The position numbers were made by a program, and so were the translations under genes. The notes under the pieces are model-generated. The model ran no database searches. It was not told the DNA's origin and saw only the letters and a program-made list of their open reading frames with translations. A stretch of DNA of 64,000 nt from Sphingobacterium sp. PCS056. Lineage in GTDB: Bacteria > Bacteroidota > Bacteroidia > Sphingobacteriales > Sphingobacteriaceae. Position 1 is the stretch's first letter; the number at the start of each line of letters is the position of its first letter. The stretch spans positions 310,001-374,000 of the forward strand of contig NZ_CP096883.1 in the NCBI RefSeq assembly GCF_023273895.1. Reading direction: 5' to 3'. Positions 63,427-64,000 of this stretch are shown piece by piece.

Positions 63427-64000
63427 ATGAAAAAATTATGGATCTTATTGCTGCTTATTACAGCAAGTTTGACCACATTTGCTGATGAAGGAATGTGGTT
63501 CTTAATGCATTTGAAGCGCCTGAATGAGGCTGATATGCAAAAGAAAGGATTGAAATTGACTGCTGAAGAAATTTACAGTATCAACAATTCTAGTTTAAAA
63601 GACGCAATCGTACAATTCAATGGTGGTTGTACTGCTGAAATTGTTTCTGATCAGGGATTAGTATTCACAAACCATCACTGTGGTTATGGAGCTATCGCCG
63701 AACTTTCAACTCCTGAAAATGACCACTTAACCAATGGCTTTTGGGCGAAAACAAAATCAGAAGAGCTCAAACCTAAGTCGTTATTCGTTCGTTTCTTTGT
63801 TCGTATGGATGATGTTTCAAAAAGAATCTTATCGTTAGTAAATGATAAGATGTCTGAATCTGAACGTCAAAAAATCATTAATCAAGAAATTGCTAAAATC
63901 GAAAAAGAGAATAGCGAAAATGGCAAGTACATCGTGAACGTAAAATCATTTTACAATGGAAATGAATATTACTATTTCGTTTATCAAGATTTTAACGATG
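63427..64000 (+). CDS. S46-family dipeptidyl-peptidase (DPP7/DPP11-like), 3' truncated
   Basis: The frame opens at 63427 with a signal peptide (MKKLWILLLLITASLTTFA) and continues to the window end without a stop, giving about 191 residues. DEGMWFLMHLKRLN, LKDAIVQFNGGCTAEIVS and LVFTNHHCGYGAI are the S46 N-terminal blocks; the last contains the catalytic His. These serine exopeptidases release dipeptides in the periplasm. The part with the catalytic Ser and the P1-determining residue is outside the window, so DPP7 and DPP11 cannot be separated. Confidence 0.92.
   Translation, partial: MKKLWILLLLITASLTTFADEGMWFLMHLKRLNEADMQKKGLKLTAEEIYSINNSSLKDAIVQFNGGCTAEIVSDQGLVFTNHHCGYGAIAELSTPENDHLTNGFWAKTKSEELKPKSLFVRFFVRMDDVSKRILSLVNDKMSESERQKIINQEIAKIEKENSENGKYIVNVKSFYNGNEYYYFVYQDFND

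Noticed and set aside
1-64000. CRISPR arrays, insertion sequences, tRNA and rRNA genes
   Set aside because: No regularly spaced repeats, transposase motifs, terminal inverted repeats, or cloverleaf or rRNA sequences were recognised. This was by reading only, without a search program.

Overview
The window is chromosomal DNA of a Bacteroidota bacterium, most likely of the Sphingobacteriaceae (Sphingobacterium/Pedobacter type). The assignment is inference and rests on several points. The DNA is AT-rich. There are Bacteroidota-type -7 boxes (TAnnTTTG) and Bacteroidota-specific families: GldC, an S46 dipeptidyl-peptidase, TonB-linked beta-barrel proteins with an N-terminal carboxypeptidase-regulatory-like domain, an M56 peptidase carrying TonB C-terminal domains, BshA, and fused FtsX/MacB double permeases. 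The order ileS - dksA-like - lspA is also typical. No rRNA, tRNA, insertion sequence, prophage or CRISPR array was found.

Region 1 (1-21960) is an accessory-looking block of eight consecutive, same-strand, about 790-residue paralogous ABC permeases. Each has two MacB-periplasmic-core + FtsX halves fused in one chain. The block ends in a single MacB/LolD-like ATPase. The first permease is cut by the window edge and the third carries a one-base frameshift. A divergent pair of small HTH-like genes is lodged between permeases six and seven. Permeases three, seven and eight are each preceded by the same composite control region: a 37-bp imperfect palindrome with shared core GAACG-N5-TGTTCG, then 53-55 bp, then a sigma-54-like -24/-12 element (TGGC-N7-TTG). 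This looks like an enhancer-binding-protein regulon, and it is the most interesting feature of the window.

Region 2 (21971-32729) holds a SirB1-like protein, a beta-propeller-like lipoprotein and queH. The fatty-acid block follows (DUF177, rpmF, plsX, fabH, accB, accC), then tatC-rpiB and an M28 peptidase.

Region 3 (33001-41365) has an outer-membrane barrel protein and a cbpA-cbpM chaperone pair. Next is a BlaI / M56-TonB regulatory pair with a lipoprotein, whose predicted promoter is covered by two 16-bp dyads. The region ends with arfB and a DUF1003 membrane protein.

Region 4 (41523-52721) is housekeeping: bshA, pyrH-frr, a Tat-type lipoprotein of the sugar isomerase/epimerase fold, purK-purE directly downstream of nuoA-nuoB, ffh, a YugP-type zinc peptidase, an ECF-like sigma factor and glyA.

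Region 5 (53121-64000) contains a HesB/IscA-type Fe-S protein, ileS, a DksA-like protein, lspA, a second M28 peptidase, an RmlD-like reductase and an acyl-CoA thioesterase. On the minus strand follow an EVE protein, gldC, a small membrane protein and a DEAD-box helicase. The start of an S46 peptidase runs off the right end. Intrinsic terminators are abundant and clear, and they define most of the transcription units.
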